DNA of 64,000 nucleotides from Hymenopus coronatus (GCA_030762935.1 CM060897.1:116470676-116534675); one strand, 5' to 3'; positions 9,909 to 20,952 are shown, counted from the first letter of the stretch. Made by a program: numbers and translations. Notes: a model not told the origin generated them from the sequence alone.

Positions 9909-10404
9909 ATATTGTTGAGAACTGCGAGAAGGGTTGGGAAGTGTGCCCCGCAAAAGCGAGAGCAGTGAGGAGCGTCCACAGAGAAATGCACCAGAGCACA
10001 TCCAAAAGTCAGAAAGAGCAAGACAGGACAAGCCTTTATATAGCTTAAAAGTACCTAGAAAAGTCTTTGCATTATGGCGTCGGCCTTATCAAATAGGAAG
10101 TGCCAGCGGTTTAAATTGTGACAAATTGTTCTAGAGCATTCCTAAAAACGTAAAGGGGCCAGAGTCGCACGTAATGCTGTGCAATTCTGTATCTAACTAC
10201 GTAGAAGCTGATGTTATAGAAAATTCACTAAGAATGTCAAAGGAAATAGTTCACCACAGGCTTCTTTTTACAACTGGGTGCGGTTAAGGTCCACGATTTA
10301 AGAACAGATTTGAATATAATATCTGTAATTAAAGATATCTACAATCATAAACTAATGTTCGTAATTCACCATAATACTTTGCAACTCTCGTCACTATATG
10401 TGAC
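9909..10404. other. Single-copy-looking interval, no supported feature
   Basis: Moderate GC at 9925-10040, then AT-rich. The open frames on the two strands at 9825-10134 overlap each other and show no domain or splice logic. Confidence 0.4.
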
Positions 10405-10606
10405 AATATCATACAGCAACCAACTTTTAAAAGAATTTACTATCGCTTTAGCTTATTATGCTTCCATGTCCCCTTAGTATGTGAAAATAATGTGCAAAAA
10501 ATACCATTCTGCTAATGTATACCTTGTTAGGTATGTAGTAAATAGAGACATAAGCTTTTGTAAAAACAGTTTGTTGCCACATAGGGAAAGTTATGTCAAT
10601 GTTTTT
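10405..10606 (-). repeat. R1 copy, head fragment
   Basis: 'agcaaccaacttttaaaaga', 'ctatcgctttagc', 'tgctaatgtataccttgtta' and 'gggaaagttatgtcaatg' correspond to the reversed first 200 nt of R1. Confidence 0.65.
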
Positions 10607-10615
10607 TAACTCCAT

Positions 10616-10907
10616 GGCAAGACAGTCGACCTTGGCCCGCCGCCCGGCCTCTGCATTCCCCATTTCGTCCCAGAGGCGGTCATGAATTAGGTGCAGTGCT
10701 GGAGGGTGAGACGTGATCAGCGACTTGAGTCCCTCCCGACAGGTTCTCGATTCGTAGCTCCTAAGTTGCCCCCCCCCAGGGACCTCACGAGGCTGAGTGC
10801 ACCCCGAACCAAGTCTCCCAGCGGGAGAAAATTCCCCATGACAGTATCGGGAATCGAACCCAGGTATCCCGCTTGACGAGCAGCCGCACTACCTCCGCGC
10901 TAAGGAG
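10616..10907 (-). repeat. SINE family E, copy 2 (minus)
   Basis: Complete in reverse: 'cctcacgaggctgagtgcac', 'cccagcgggagaaaattccc', the B-box complement 'ggaatcgaacccaggtatcc' and the A-box side 'actacctccgcgctaagg'. It is GC-rich against AT-rich flanks. Confidence 0.75.
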
Positions 10908-10967
10908 CATGTGAATGTACAGAATCAAATATTTTTATTTGCTATTTTACATGTAGCAGCTCATAGG

Positions 10968-11105
10968 TATTAGATTTCAATGCAGAAATTTCACCGTAAA
11001 TTTATGATTAGAGGTCTTTAAGTAAATTTAAAAAAAGAAGAATTCTTGGAGAAATATTCGCACGCGCTCGCGTGTAATGTTTTATATCCGTGTAAGAACA
11101 GCATA
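10968..11105 (-). repeat. R1 copy, short 3' fragment
   Basis: 'tgcagaaatttcaccgtaaa', 'agaggtctttaagta' and the CG/GT-rich tract 'gcacgcgctcgcgtgtaatg' match the minus-oriented 3' region of R1. Confidence 0.55.
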
Positions 11106-11842
11106 ACTAAAAAAAATATAATGTATCACACTCACGTGACCTTCTCTAGCTGTTATACAAACTTCTTACATACGTTTATTCTTCTTTATACACCACACTA
11201 ATCGAGATAATCACTAAGCAGAACGTTATAAATTGAGGGAACTAAGGAAATACACTAGATTAAACCAACAGAAACATGTTTTTAAAGCTGTCGTTATGCG
11301 ATTATCATTGCAAATTTCTTCTCTGCTTGGCCAGGAGTAGAACAAAAGAAAAACGGACACTTCCAGTGTGAGAAAAGCATAAGTCCTTTCAATTGAAACC
11401 AATAACAAGGAATATCTGTGAAACGGTTGCCTCCGAATCAAAAATATAAAGGACATAAATTGTGTGCTTTGACGAGATTTACATTTTTGTGCAGCAAGTT
11501 TTTGTCTATTTCTTACGGTTTAACAGTTAAGCAAAGTTCAGCAAAATTTATCTAGAATAAAGAGGTCTTCAGAGGCTGTTCCCAGAAAATTCAAGATATA
11601 CATTTTATCTGGGATATAAATATCTATAATATATGGTTTTTTTAATCAAAATCGTTAGCGCCAGTTTTGAGAAAATCAATATTTTCGAAAAATTTTCACG
11701 TATTTTGTGGTGGGGGGATTTTATTGAAAATCTACGTGTCGTATCCTTGAAAGATACTAAACCTAAATATCAATTTTGGTATTTAGCGGTTCCTTTTGTT
11801 TTGAGCTGTGCTGTCCACAGACACACATGGACCTTTTTCTAA
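11106..11842 (+). repeat. R1 copy, truncated at the CA tract
   Basis: It starts 'aaaaaaatataatgtatcac' and runs in consensus order to 'cagacacacatggacctttt' (about 11840). The terminal ~180 nt is missing, and a new R1 head begins at once. Confidence 0.85.
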
Positions 11843-13018
11843 ACATCTGATTGTTCCATTCACACGACTTTCTCTACATCTCTGCAATAAATTATTGTTA
11901 AATACCTTATTCTTTTATTTACTTAGTGCTAATCGAGAAAAAATTGGCAGAAAGGGTCTTATTATTTGCTTCCCTGTAGGTATAAGGAAAATAAGGGAGT
12001 ACCATAGGCTGAATCGAAAGTCAAATATTTTAAAAGTTGGTTGCTATGTGAATGAAGTGCCTTTGTTTGTTCGGACAGAAGTTGACAAATTCCTGTATGA
12101 GAATAGTACAAGTATCTTAAAGCTAGAACTGATATTGAGGAATATTTCAAAACGATCAACTCCACCAAAAAATGTATATAACATATATTGTGTTTTAACG
12201 AGCTCTACATTTTTTGTGTGGTACGTTTTTGTCTGTCTCTTACGGTATACCATTTGTTCAAAATTCTGCAACATTCATCCAGAATAAACATGTCTTCGGA
12301 GACTATTCCCAGAAAACTCAAGATAAACATTTTGTTTGTCATGTAAATATCTTTAATACATGGGATTTTACTCAAAATCGTTAGAGCCATTTTGGTGAAA
12401 ATCAAAATTTTCGAAACTTTTTCCATGTAAAGGGTAATTAAGGGTGTGGAGATTTTGTTGAAGATCTTCGTATCGCATCCTTGTAAGTTGCTGAACTTAA
12501 ATACCAAGTTTGGTATTTAACGGATTTTTCGTTTTTGAGCTATGTTGTCCACAGACACACACAGGCACACACGCACGCACACACATGCACATACATACAC
12601 GGACGTTTTTCCAAAAATGCTTTTTTTTTATCCTCAGGTACCCAAAACATGTGTTTCCGGTGAAATCTCGCTTTGGAATTTTTGGTTGCATTATATTTTT
12701 TTATTTTGTTTGGTTAAAAAAATACAGCTCCGGAGGCATGACTGTACTCCGGCGCTGTATTCCTTTTTTCCTCTTTTTTCCAGTTTCCTTAGTTGACCTA
12801 TTAATGTTTAACGTTTTCCTTTTACATACATTACATACACATTTACAAACACAGAAACACCCATGCCCAAGGTGGGACTCGAACCCACGATCCCGTGCGC
12901 CAAGAAGCACCAAAGCGAGGCACTTTAACGAGCGCGGCCACGGGGACCGGCAAAATTACAATACCGTCTCTGTACACTATGTACACAGTACGTGCAGAGA
13001 AAGTAAAAATGCTATTTT
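11843..13018 (+). repeat. R1 copy, full length, split by SINE C
   Basis: The head 'catctgattgttccattcac' (11845) leads through all R1 blocks and a CA/GCA tract (12552-12602). The terminal part is interrupted at 12698-12953 by SINE C, then finishes 'attacaataccgtctctgta', CACTATGTACACAGTA and GCAGAGAAAGTAAAAA. It is directly downstream of a truncated copy in the same orientation. Confidence 0.9.
12698..12953 (-). repeat. SINE family C, copy 2, inside R1
   Basis: On the minus strand: 'gtccccgtggccgcgctcg' head, B-box 'ggttcgagtcccaccttgg', 'gtttctgtgtttgtaaatgt', 'ggagtacagtcatgcctcc' and an A/T-rich tail. The flanking R1 sequence is continuous across it. Confidence 0.8.
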
Positions 13019-13142
13019 CCGACTCAGGGGAACCAAAAACATAAATTTTTAGTGAAATCTTGACATCGAAATTTTGGATGGATTACAATACCTTCTCTAT
13101 CCACTATGTGCATTGTACATAAAGGGTTAAAGAAAGTTAAAA
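13019..13142 (+). repeat. R1 terminal fragment
   Basis: 'actcaggggaaccaaaaaca', 'tggattacaataccttctct', a degraded palindrome and 'aagggttaaagaaagttaaa' repeat the last ~125 nt of R1 just after a complete copy. Confidence 0.7.
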
Positions 13143-13144
13143 CA

Positions 13145-13258
13145 AAAGAGAGAAACCACGAAAAGTCGGTTAAATTACTTACTTGATATTTAAGTTCTAC
13201 TTCTTCCAAGGATACAACACAATGGTTGTTTTTTAGAAAACCTCTGCGTCCCAAAATG
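13145..13258 (-). repeat. R1 fragment, minus, internal
   Basis: 'cgaaaagtcggttaaattac', 'cttgatatttaagttctact' and 'cttccaaggatacaacacaa' match the reversed 'accaagtttggta...gtgtcgcatcc' block. Confidence 0.65.
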
Positions 13259-14080
13259 AGTATCTCTTTTAATAAAAAAATATCTTTTTTAACGGTCCTC
13301 AGAACATTTTATTTCCTATATTGGTTTATTGGATGGAAGGCAATTATTTCTATTCTTATTATGTACATGGTTATATATGTTACAAAGGAGTATACAAAAT
13401 AATAAATTGATAGGAATTACCAGATTATTTGAAGTAAAACGTGTTTGATCAAAGATAGTAAAAGTAAAAGTGTGTGAATTGAGATATCTCATGCTCTTTA
13501 TCTAAGCTCTAAAGTAAAATACTCCGTTATATTACTTTTAATGGAATAAGGGTGTAGAGCAGGGAGAAAGCGCTTGCCAAATGGGCAAAATTAACCTTTA
13601 AAACAGATTTCAGAACTTTCCTATCCTATAGAAGCGAAAAATGTACCTTAGCAACCATTACAGTGGATTACATTTAACCGTTTGGGAGGTGATTCCCTTC
13701 CAGCATTCAATTGCATTGTAAAACCAAGTGTTGTGTGGTCTACACACTCATTCGCGATTTTTCTTCCGTTGAGGATTGCTTTCAGAAAATCTAAAGTGAG
13801 TCACGGTACTTCGGAGGTGTTAAAACTGAACGACTATAACTCCGGAACTATTGAACAGATTTTAATTAAAATACTCTATTTGTTAAGTGTAATAATAATA
13901 ATAATAGTAATAATAATAATAAATAACTTTGTTTCTTGCCTATTAGCATTTATATTTAAAAATCTCTTATTTAATATTATTGTTTTTTTAATTTTTTGGC
14001 AGAGCTAATGCCATTTGACTTTGTATTCCGCTGAACCAAATAAAAAGTTCTAAATACAATAAAAGTATAGATAAAATATA
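13259..14080. other. AT-rich DNA with a short (ATA)n tract, no gene supported
   Basis: The section from 13600 to 13870 is less AT-rich and looks single-copy. A trinucleotide ATA run lies at 13889-13922. The open frame at 13682-14008 runs into that tract and ends in low-complexity I/N/L residues. Confidence 0.4.
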
Positions 14081-14500
14081 TCTAAATGTGCATACAACAG
14101 AAATAACACAAACATACTAAGAACAACAATTAATTGAAAATGTACAGAAGCGAAGTGAAACAAAAGAAAATACAATAGAAATAACACAAATATTGGAATA
14201 ACAATAATAAGTAATTAAAATATAAATAAACTAATTGAAATTTAAATAACATACAATAGAAATGTCACACATATTAGTAAACAATAGTAATTAAAAGTAA
14301 ATATGCAGAAGGAAACTAAGGAAAACAATAGACGTAACATAAATATTTTAACATGAATAATAGTTATTTGGAAACATACGGAAACTAAAAAAATAAATTA
14401 AAAAAAAAACCGCATAGAAATAACACATATTAAAAAAGATAACACACATTAAAAGAAATAACACAGATATTAAAAGAAATTACATAAATATTAAAAAACA
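14081..14500. repeat. Degenerate AT-rich tandem repeat
   Basis: The word 'agaaataacacaaatatt' and close variants recur (14089, 14178, 14258, 14415, 14454, 14476 and others). Spacing is about 80-90 nt at first and then about 25 nt. The units are A-rich and badly eroded. Confidence 0.6.
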
Positions 14501-16350
14501 ATGATATTTACATGAAAATATAGAGAAATCAAATTAAAAGTAGTAAAAATAATTTAACACATACAATAAAAATGCAAATTTTGCTTCTAATTTAAGAATA
14601 ATATTATAACCAAAATCTGTGTTCTATGACAAAAAAGTATTTAACGTTTGCTCCGATAACCTATGACAATGAATTCTAGAGCCTAGCAGCGCTTACGGTG
14701 AAATGTGATAAGGAAAGCCATGCTGTTGAAAATATATGACCATTATGTAAATATACTCGTATCTAGGTATTTACAAATACACAGCCCTTGCACAGCTCTA
14801 GACATTAGACATTTCTTTGTTTTAATATTGTTCCCCTCATCACTTCTCAATTATCTCCTTGTTCCAGGATGTACAAGTGGTGTGTCCACTGTCCCGTCTG
14901 GTCTTAATCAATCTGTCTTCTAATGTGTGTTATTTCTCTCCAAAGTACCTACATTTTTGTTGTATCCTTTTTCCCAGGATCTATTGCCCAGAGTTTTATT
15001 TGTGCACCTGATTCTCGCTACTAATTTTTGGTTTAGCTCAGGCTGTTCCAACTTGGTTCGTGAGAGTGAGTGGTCTCGCGCGTACTCAGCCACAAAATTG
15101 GAGCAGAGCTAGAAGCGGAAGGTTATAACCTCAATACATAGGTCCTGCCACTTTGTTTTTAACATTTGACTCAGCCGTAACGATAGCTTGCTCTTAATGC
15201 TGCACCGTATTGCATGTTAAAAGTAGATTCCTGTGAGTCACGAGTTGCTCGCTGGACTTCTGGTGCGCATTAAAGCTGCAACAGCCTGAAACTTTAGCTT
15301 GTGCGCTCTTCTACCACGATACTACTATAATTTTATAGCCCTATCTTTTTGTATATCTGAACCAAAATAATATATAAAATGAAACATATTGGCTACCTGT
15401 TATTCTATACTGAATTCCAGTAACTAAATAATTATATCTAATTTTAGAAATTTTAATTACTTTAATTTTAAAATTTGAATATAAAAAGTTTGGAAAAGTA
15501 GAAAAGAAAAATATGAAAAAAAAAAATAAAATTAAGGAAAATGCTGAACAAAATAAATTGCATAACATAAAACAAGGAAGAACTAATTTGAAATTAAATA
15601 AAGATCAAATTAATTCTTAATGAATAATAAGAAATTTATAAAGATAAATAGTAATAAATTATAATGGATAATTTGTTATTAAATTATCTATTTAAGAGAT
15701 ATAGTGTTTTAAATTGTGTAATAAAAATGAAGGAAGAAGAACAATGCAATAATTAAAATAAATTATTAAATAATATAATAAATATGTGTATACATAATTA
15801 TGCTTGAAGTGATGATAGTAAGCTAATGCATTTTGGTTTAATAATGTGTGTATATATACTTTTATATGTTTTGCTGAGTAGTATTTAGTATATTAGAAAA
15901 AATGTTGTGTAAAGCGATGGATGTAAGAAATATTTAAATATGTAAATAAGTAATTTGAAGTAGATGCCGTGGTTTAAGGAATTATGTGTCATGGTATGAT
16001 ATTCCATATTTGTATTCTCCTCCCTTTTGGAGAGATCTATGTCTTTCTTATCTATCTCTTTTGGGTATTCTTTGACAATCACGTTTGCCGACTGTTACTT
16101 AATCTCTATTTCAAATTTACTGGATCTTCTTCCGACCACAAACTTGATGGCAGTTATCGCATGATGTTTATTAAGTAATTCTTGTAAAGACTACTGATGT
16201 GCAATTAGATTTAGATTTTTATTTTCTATGATTTTTTTACATTTATAACTGTTTTGCTAAAATGTTGATAAAAAGATGTGATTACGTTGAAACCTAAAAA
16301 GAAATCCTCTTAATTGTAGGTCGTCTTCTACATCAGGCGCCACAAACTTT
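14501..16350. other. Long AT-rich interval, no gene supported
   Basis: The tract 14700-15310 is closer to average base composition. It contains a good acceptor (ttatctccttgttccag, AG at 14866-14867) followed by 47 open codons, but the only nearby donors are weak. From 15330 to 16320 it is very AT-rich with no recognised repeat. Confidence 0.4.
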
Positions 16351-16354
16351 TGAG

Positions 16355-16463
16355 TAAAATTGCCGATCCCTAGTACCTAGCTTTGGTGCTTCGTGACGCA
16401 GGGGATCCTTGGGAATGGGTGCTTGTGTGTTTGTAAATGTGTATATGTTTGTGTATTTTAAGT
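16355..16463 (+). repeat. SINE family C, truncated plus copy
   Basis: 'ctttggtgcttcgtgacgca', 'atgggtgcttgtgtgtttgt' and 'aaatgtgtatatgtttgtgt' match the plus sense of SINE C. The B-box part is deleted. Confidence 0.6.
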
Positions 16464-16465
16464 AA

Positions 16466-17547
16466 AAAAAATTATGTGTTCCATCCACATGACTTTCTCT
16501 ACATTTCTGCAACAAAATACAGTTAATAAGCTTATTCTTCTATTTCATGCTAATAGAGAAAAACATTAGCAGAAATTAATTTTTTACTTATTCCATTAGA
16601 AGTAGAAGAGAGATAAGGGAAAATATTAGGCTAAACTCACAGTCACGTGTTTAAAATGTGGTTGCTATGGGGTTGAAATACGTTTCTTTGCGTGGTCAAG
16701 CGTTGACAAGTTCCCGTATGAGAAAAGTTAAAGCATTTTAAAACTAAAGCCAATAACAAAGAAAACTTGAACACGGTCAACTCCAAGTACAAAATGTACA
16801 TGGCATAAATTGTGTGTTTTAAGGAGATATACATTTTTGTGTATTAAGTTTCTGTCTATCTCTTACCAGCTATAAAAAATTCAGAAAATGCATCCAGAAT
16901 ACAGAGGTATTTAGATGTGCAAGAAAATTCAAGATGTGCATTTTATTTGTTATGTAAATATCTTAAACTTAAGAGATTTTAATCCAAACTGTTAAAGCCA
17001 TTTTTGGAAAAACTAAAATTTTTGAATCCTTTTTATGTTGTTTTGTTGTTTGGTAGTGTTTAACGCTTGCTTTTACTACTTGTGGCACCGCAACCGATGA
17101 CACCATTGATACATAGAATGAAGATGGAGTACCGGTGGAATGCAATGGCGGGGGAAACCGGAGAATCCGGAGAAAACCCACCCCTGTGCCGCTTTGTCCA
17201 CCACAAATCTCACAAGTGGTCGCTTGGGATCGACCCGGGCCGTGTAGGTGAGTTTATCTATCTAAATGGTAGAAGGGGGTTGGGGGATTTTCTTGAAAAG
17301 CTTCGTGTCGCACTCTTAGAAGAAGCTGAACTTAAATACAAAGTTTGGTATTTAACGTACTATTCGTTTCTGAGCTATGCTACCCACAGACACATGCATA
17401 AACACACACACACACAGACTTTTTTTTTTTTTTTGATTCAGGATGTCCAAAAAATATATTCCGAAAAATCTAGAAGTTGAATGCTTGGGTGGAATGCTTT
17501 AGCTTCTCCATACATTATGAGTATAGTAGACGTAGAGAAAGTAAAAA
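16466..17547 (+). repeat. R1 copy, full length, split by SINE A
   Basis: It runs from 'ttatgtgttccatccacatg' to 'gtagagaaagtaaaa'. SINE A lies at 17040-17250 between 'aaatttttgaatcctttt' and 'atggtagaagggggttgg', which are adjacent in other copies. The palindrome has decayed (ACATTATGAGTATAGT). Confidence 0.85.
17040..17250 (-). repeat. SINE family A inside R1
   Basis: The plus strand shows 'tggtagtgtttaacgcttgc', 'gtggaatgcaatggcggggg', 'ccgctttgtccaccacaaat' and 'gggatcgacccgggccgt', the reversed tail, body and B-box of SINE A. The tRNA 5' half is missing. Confidence 0.8.
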
Positions 17548-17911
17548 AGGGTAAACAAAGGAAATGTAAAAACAAATTAAGAAAAGCAGAAAAGGCTAAT
17601 TTCTCAAAGCTCCACAAGTCACCTACTGTATGATGCGTGACCAGTTGCGCGGAAAGAAAGCAAGAACAAAAAACACTTCAGTGCTATGGCAATTTCAATA
17701 TTTTGTGTTTGATATGCATATATATAGGCGCAGAGTGTCTAGAACAGCTATTGTAATATGTCTCTTACATTAGTATTTAAGATTCTCATATAACTTGTAT
17801 TTTTTCACAGATTTGATGGTACTTGGTGATTGTAACGTAATTAAAAATGTGTTAGATTCTCACGAATCTCTCGTCTGTACTGAAAACAATCACTTATTAC
17901 AAAAGAATTCT
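17548..17911. other. Single-copy-looking interval with an acceptor-like site
   Basis: 'acttgtattttttcacag' (AG at 17809-17810) is a strong acceptor sequence. It is followed by about 45 open codons that run into R1 and stop there. No donor supports it, so it is not called as an exon. Confidence 0.3.
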
Positions 17912-18733
17912 TTCATCCACAATATGCTAATCGAGATTGCTTAGTTGCTTCCTTGTAAGCAGATGGAAAAAATGGGAACACACTAGGCTGACGCGATTTA
18001 TAAATATTTTAAGAGTTATCACTATAATAATTGCAATTTGCTTATCTTTACGTAATTAGGACTAAAACAATAGAGGTATAAAATGAAAGATGATTTTCCG
18101 TGTCAGAAAAGTTTAAACAGTTTAAATTTTAAATAGAAATATCTTGAAAAATCCATTAATAGAATATCTTAGAAAATCCATCAACTTTAGAAAAAATGTA
18201 TATGACAAAAGTTGTATGTTTTAACAAGATCTACTTTTTGTGTAGTAAATCTTACGGTTTATCAGTTACACAAACGACATTCAGAACAAAGAGGTCTTCC
18301 GGAGGCTATTCTCAGAAAATTAGAGATATACATTTTGTTTGCCATAAAAAGTCTTTAATGTATGATATTTTAATCAAGTTCGTCAGAACGATTTTTGTAG
18401 AAAACGAACATTTTCGAAAATGCTCCATAAAAAATGTATTTAGGGAGATTTTAAGGAAAATTCTTCAAATTGCATCCTTGAAAGATACTGAACTTTAATA
18501 CCAAATGTTGTATTTAACGTGTTTTTAATTTTTTAACTATGTTTCCCTTAGTCGCCCACCCACACAAACAAACACACATAAGGATATTTTTCTAAAAGTG
18601 CTTACTTGAATTCAGGGAGTCTTAAAACATGTATTTCCGGTGAAATCACATATTGAATTTCTGGGTGGAGTACATCACATTCTCTATTTTGTATATATGC
18701 TGGACATTCGTGCTAGAGAAAGTAATAATCACA
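17912..18733 (+). repeat. R1 copy lacking its head
   Basis: It starts at 'acaatatgctaatcgagatt' and ends 'gctagagaaagtaat'. It contains 'atccattaatagaatatc', 'gaggtcttccggaggctatt' and a CA tract at 18555-18582. Confidence 0.8.
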
Positions 18734-18882
18734 AGTAACCTCGCATTAATACAATAAAACAACAAGCTGCATAACTTGTTTAATATAGTTCTAATTGCAA
18801 TGTACGAAGAGCATGAGAACAATTTTTAATGAAAATCCTTCACATTTGTAGCAGAGAATATCAACGGATATCCTAGTAATTA

Positions 18883-19533
18883 CGAGGGAAGATCAGAAAC
18901 TAAGACTACAAAGCCTAAAGTGAAACGAGTATATTTTATTTCTTATAACAAATACTGCCACCTGTACATACAGAAGATTATTTATTCACGTAGTCTCCAT
19001 ATCTGTTGAGGCAGTTGTCGCTTCGTGGGATGAGTTCGAATATTCCCTACTAGTAAGAATTCTGTCCTTGCGTGTTCAGCCAATTTGTCGTAAAGTGTTG
19101 CATCTCATCATCTAAAGCGAATTGTCGGCCTCCTAGGTGATCCTTCAAGTATGAAATAGGAGAAAGTCTTAGGGATGGTGGTCGACAATATCCCAACGAA
19201 ACTGCTGAAACAGCGTGGTGGTCTTCTGGTCTCTATAAGATCACGCGTTATCGTGAAGCAGGCCGTTTCCTCCATAAATCTGTACGAGCTGTTGTGAAAG
19301 TCAGCTGCGGTTATGTGTTTCGCCCACAGAAATCGAATAACTGAGCGGATTTTTCCACGAAACCAGTTTTCCAAACGAGTCGCCATTTGAAGCTACCTTG
19401 CAATAGCGCTGTAGGTGACAGTTGCCTAAAACTCTGCAAGTTGCCAACCGAAAATACTAAAATTACACTACTAAGTGAAAGACGAAACACCAATAACATG
19501 GGCTTTGCAGCCTTGGTTTCTGATCATCCCTCG
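18883..19533 (-). mobile_element. Internally deleted mariner (651 bp) with intact ends
   Basis: The ends CGAGGGAAGATCAGAAAC (18883-18900) and GTTTCTGATCATCCCTCG (19516-19533) are inverted repeats with one mismatch. TA lies outside on both sides (18881-18882 and 19534-19535). On the minus strand the N-terminus (ENWFRGKIRSVIRFLWAK, from 19387) is followed by DNA resembling the catalytic-domain end (QQFRWDIVDHHP) and by the family C-terminus (CLNRYGDYVNK, near 18990). About half of the ~1.3 kb expected for mariner is missing. Confidence 0.8.
18990..19387 (-). pseudogene. Mariner transposase, N- and C-termini joined by deletion
   Basis: MATRLENWFRGKIRSVIRFL opens a mariner-type DNA-binding N-terminus. 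About 40 codons later the sequence jumps to the region just before the third catalytic residue. It then reaches the C-terminal signature CLNRYGDYVNK and a stop. Frames change between these blocks and internal stops occur. The first two catalytic aspartates are absent. It cannot make active enzyme, but the intact ends could still be used by an enzyme from elsewhere. Confidence 0.7.
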
Positions 19534-19803
19534 TAACTTTTATCGGACAGAATTCAAAAAATAGATAAATAAATAAAAATCTCCTTGGTAACTATCCTAC
19601 TCACTTGCGTGATTATGTAAAGACGCTGAAAAATGAATTTTTGAAGTGCATAACTTTGTCAAAAACTGAATATACTAATGAGTAATTCTTTACTGCAAGT
19701 AATGTTTTGTTATAATTTATTTATTCTCAAAATCAACTTGCCGGTAACTATTCAATTAAATTGAAAAAGAGCGTTAGTTATTGAATACTCGTTTTGTTTT
19801 CAG

Positions 19804-19956
19804 GTATCAAAATTAAATTCAATAGTTTATCAACACAGTTTAGATTCTTTGGACATGCGAGTTTACATTTTAATTCTACAGATTTTGGAGAAATGCTTTA
19901 TTCAGCATTTTGGTGTAGAGGGCCAAAATTTGAATTTAATAGGCGAGGATATTTAG
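19804..19956 (+). CDS. Candidate terminal exon C with stop codon
   Basis: The acceptor tactcgttttgttttcag (AG at 19802-19803) is followed by 50 open codons and TAG. The product begins VSKLNSIVYQHSLDSLDMRV, continues YILILQILEKCFIQHFG and ends GQNLNLIGEDI. The first codon is complete, so it joins exon B (ending at 5976 on a codon boundary) without a frameshift. The joined C-terminus would be VSHSDLSA...INTHLK-VSKLNSIV...GEDI, with a helical, leucine-rich look. No family was recognised. There is no ATG, which fits an internal or terminal exon. The phase match, acceptor quality and protein-like composition together support it; each alone could be chance. Confidence 0.6.
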   Translation, partial: VSKLNSIVYQHSLDSLDMRVYILILQILEKCFIQHFGVEGQNLNLIGEDI

Positions 19957-20584
19957 GATATTCCTAGTTTTTTTTTCTTTCCTTAAGGGGGCACACATTA
20001 TTTTTTACAGTGTTTAGACTAGAGCGTAAATCTTTATAGACATTGATAACAAATGAACCATCTATATACTTATTTTAATTTTGGATATGTTAACTAATTT
20101 ATTCGATTTAATTATTTACTATAAAATGTATCTTCTACAAACATTACATTTCTCAATATTTTTTTTTAGCAAATTGCGTAAAATTAATTTAAAGTGAATT
20201 GTAGTTTCAAAAAAATATATTTTAAATGAAAATGAAAAAAAAAAGGTATAATTATACTACACATTATTTTTAAACTAATCTACAACTAATACCTACAATA
20301 ATTCGAAACAAAAAATTATTACATTTATTCCGCGGTGCTTTGAGAAACATTATCGGAGTCCTAGCTGTATTTTTGAGAGAGAAGATGGATTTTGAAAATG
20401 AGAATAGGATATATGAACCAAATAAGACCATGTAGACCAATAAGGCCCATTAATGAATTTTGAAAAACTTCTGCATAATTTCAGTAGGTGGCAGCATCTC
20501 CTTGATTGGAGTGCCTAGTTGACACTTGGAACATATCAACCACTATTCCCCTTCTCAGTATGCATGAAAACAGAAGAAGCAAGT
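19957..20584 (+). other. AT-rich tract, probable 3' UTR of exon C
   Basis: This is strongly AT-rich with no ORF or recognised repeat. An AATAAA at 20881-20886, about 0.9 kb after the stop, could be the polyadenylation signal. If so, the SINE A copy at 20585 lies inside the 3' UTR. Confidence 0.35.
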
Positions 20585-20797
20585 TGGCCGCGCCGTGGCT
20601 GAGTGGTTACACCACTTGCCTCTCATATAGTCAGGCCGGGTTCGATCCCAAGCGACAGCTTGTGATATTTGTGGTGGACAAAGCGGCGCAGAGGCGCTAT
20701 TTCTCCGGGTTCTCCGGTTTCCCCCACCATCGCATTCCATGTATCACCAGTGTCACATTGCCTGCCACAAGCGGGCATTAAACACTACAAAAAAAAG
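20585..20797 (+). repeat. SINE family A, copy with tRNA head
   Basis: The tRNA-like head (GCCGCGCCGTGGCTGAGTGG, then CCGGGTTCGATCCCAAGCG) is followed by 'ttgtggtggacaaagcggcg', 'cgcattccatgtatcaccag', 'gcgggcattaaacactac' and an A-run. The body is shortened relative to 32654. Confidence 0.85.
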
Positions 20798-20880
20798 AAG
20801 CAAGTTACATGTATGGACCTGATTTAGCTTACACTAACAATTGCGAAGTATATTGTCATTTATGACACCATGTATTCTTT

Positions 20881-20886
20881 AATAAA
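20881..20886 (+). promoter_or_regulatory. Possible polyadenylation signal AATAAA
   Basis: An AATAAA hexamer downstream of candidate terminal exon C. Such hexamers are common in AT-rich DNA, so it is weak support on its own. Confidence 0.25.
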
Positions 20887-20952
20887 ATATGTTGCATTAT
20901 ATTTTGCATTAAGTAGTATTGAATAGATATAATTTCATAATGTATAAACAGA

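Noticed and set aside
12510..13052. 180-codon ORF on plus
   Set aside because: It spans the R1 CA tract and an inserted SINE C; no independent support.
14868..15008. Exon after ttatctccttgttccag (DVQVVCPLSRLVLINLSSN...)
   Set aside because: Phase 0 and open for 47 codons, but donors are weak (AAT|GTGTGT). Kept out pending transcript evidence, although it could sit between exons B and C.
17811..17948. Exon after the acceptor ttgtattttttcacag
   Set aside because: About 45 open codons, but the frame runs into R1 and stops. No donor is present, and such length is expected by chance in AT-rich DNA.
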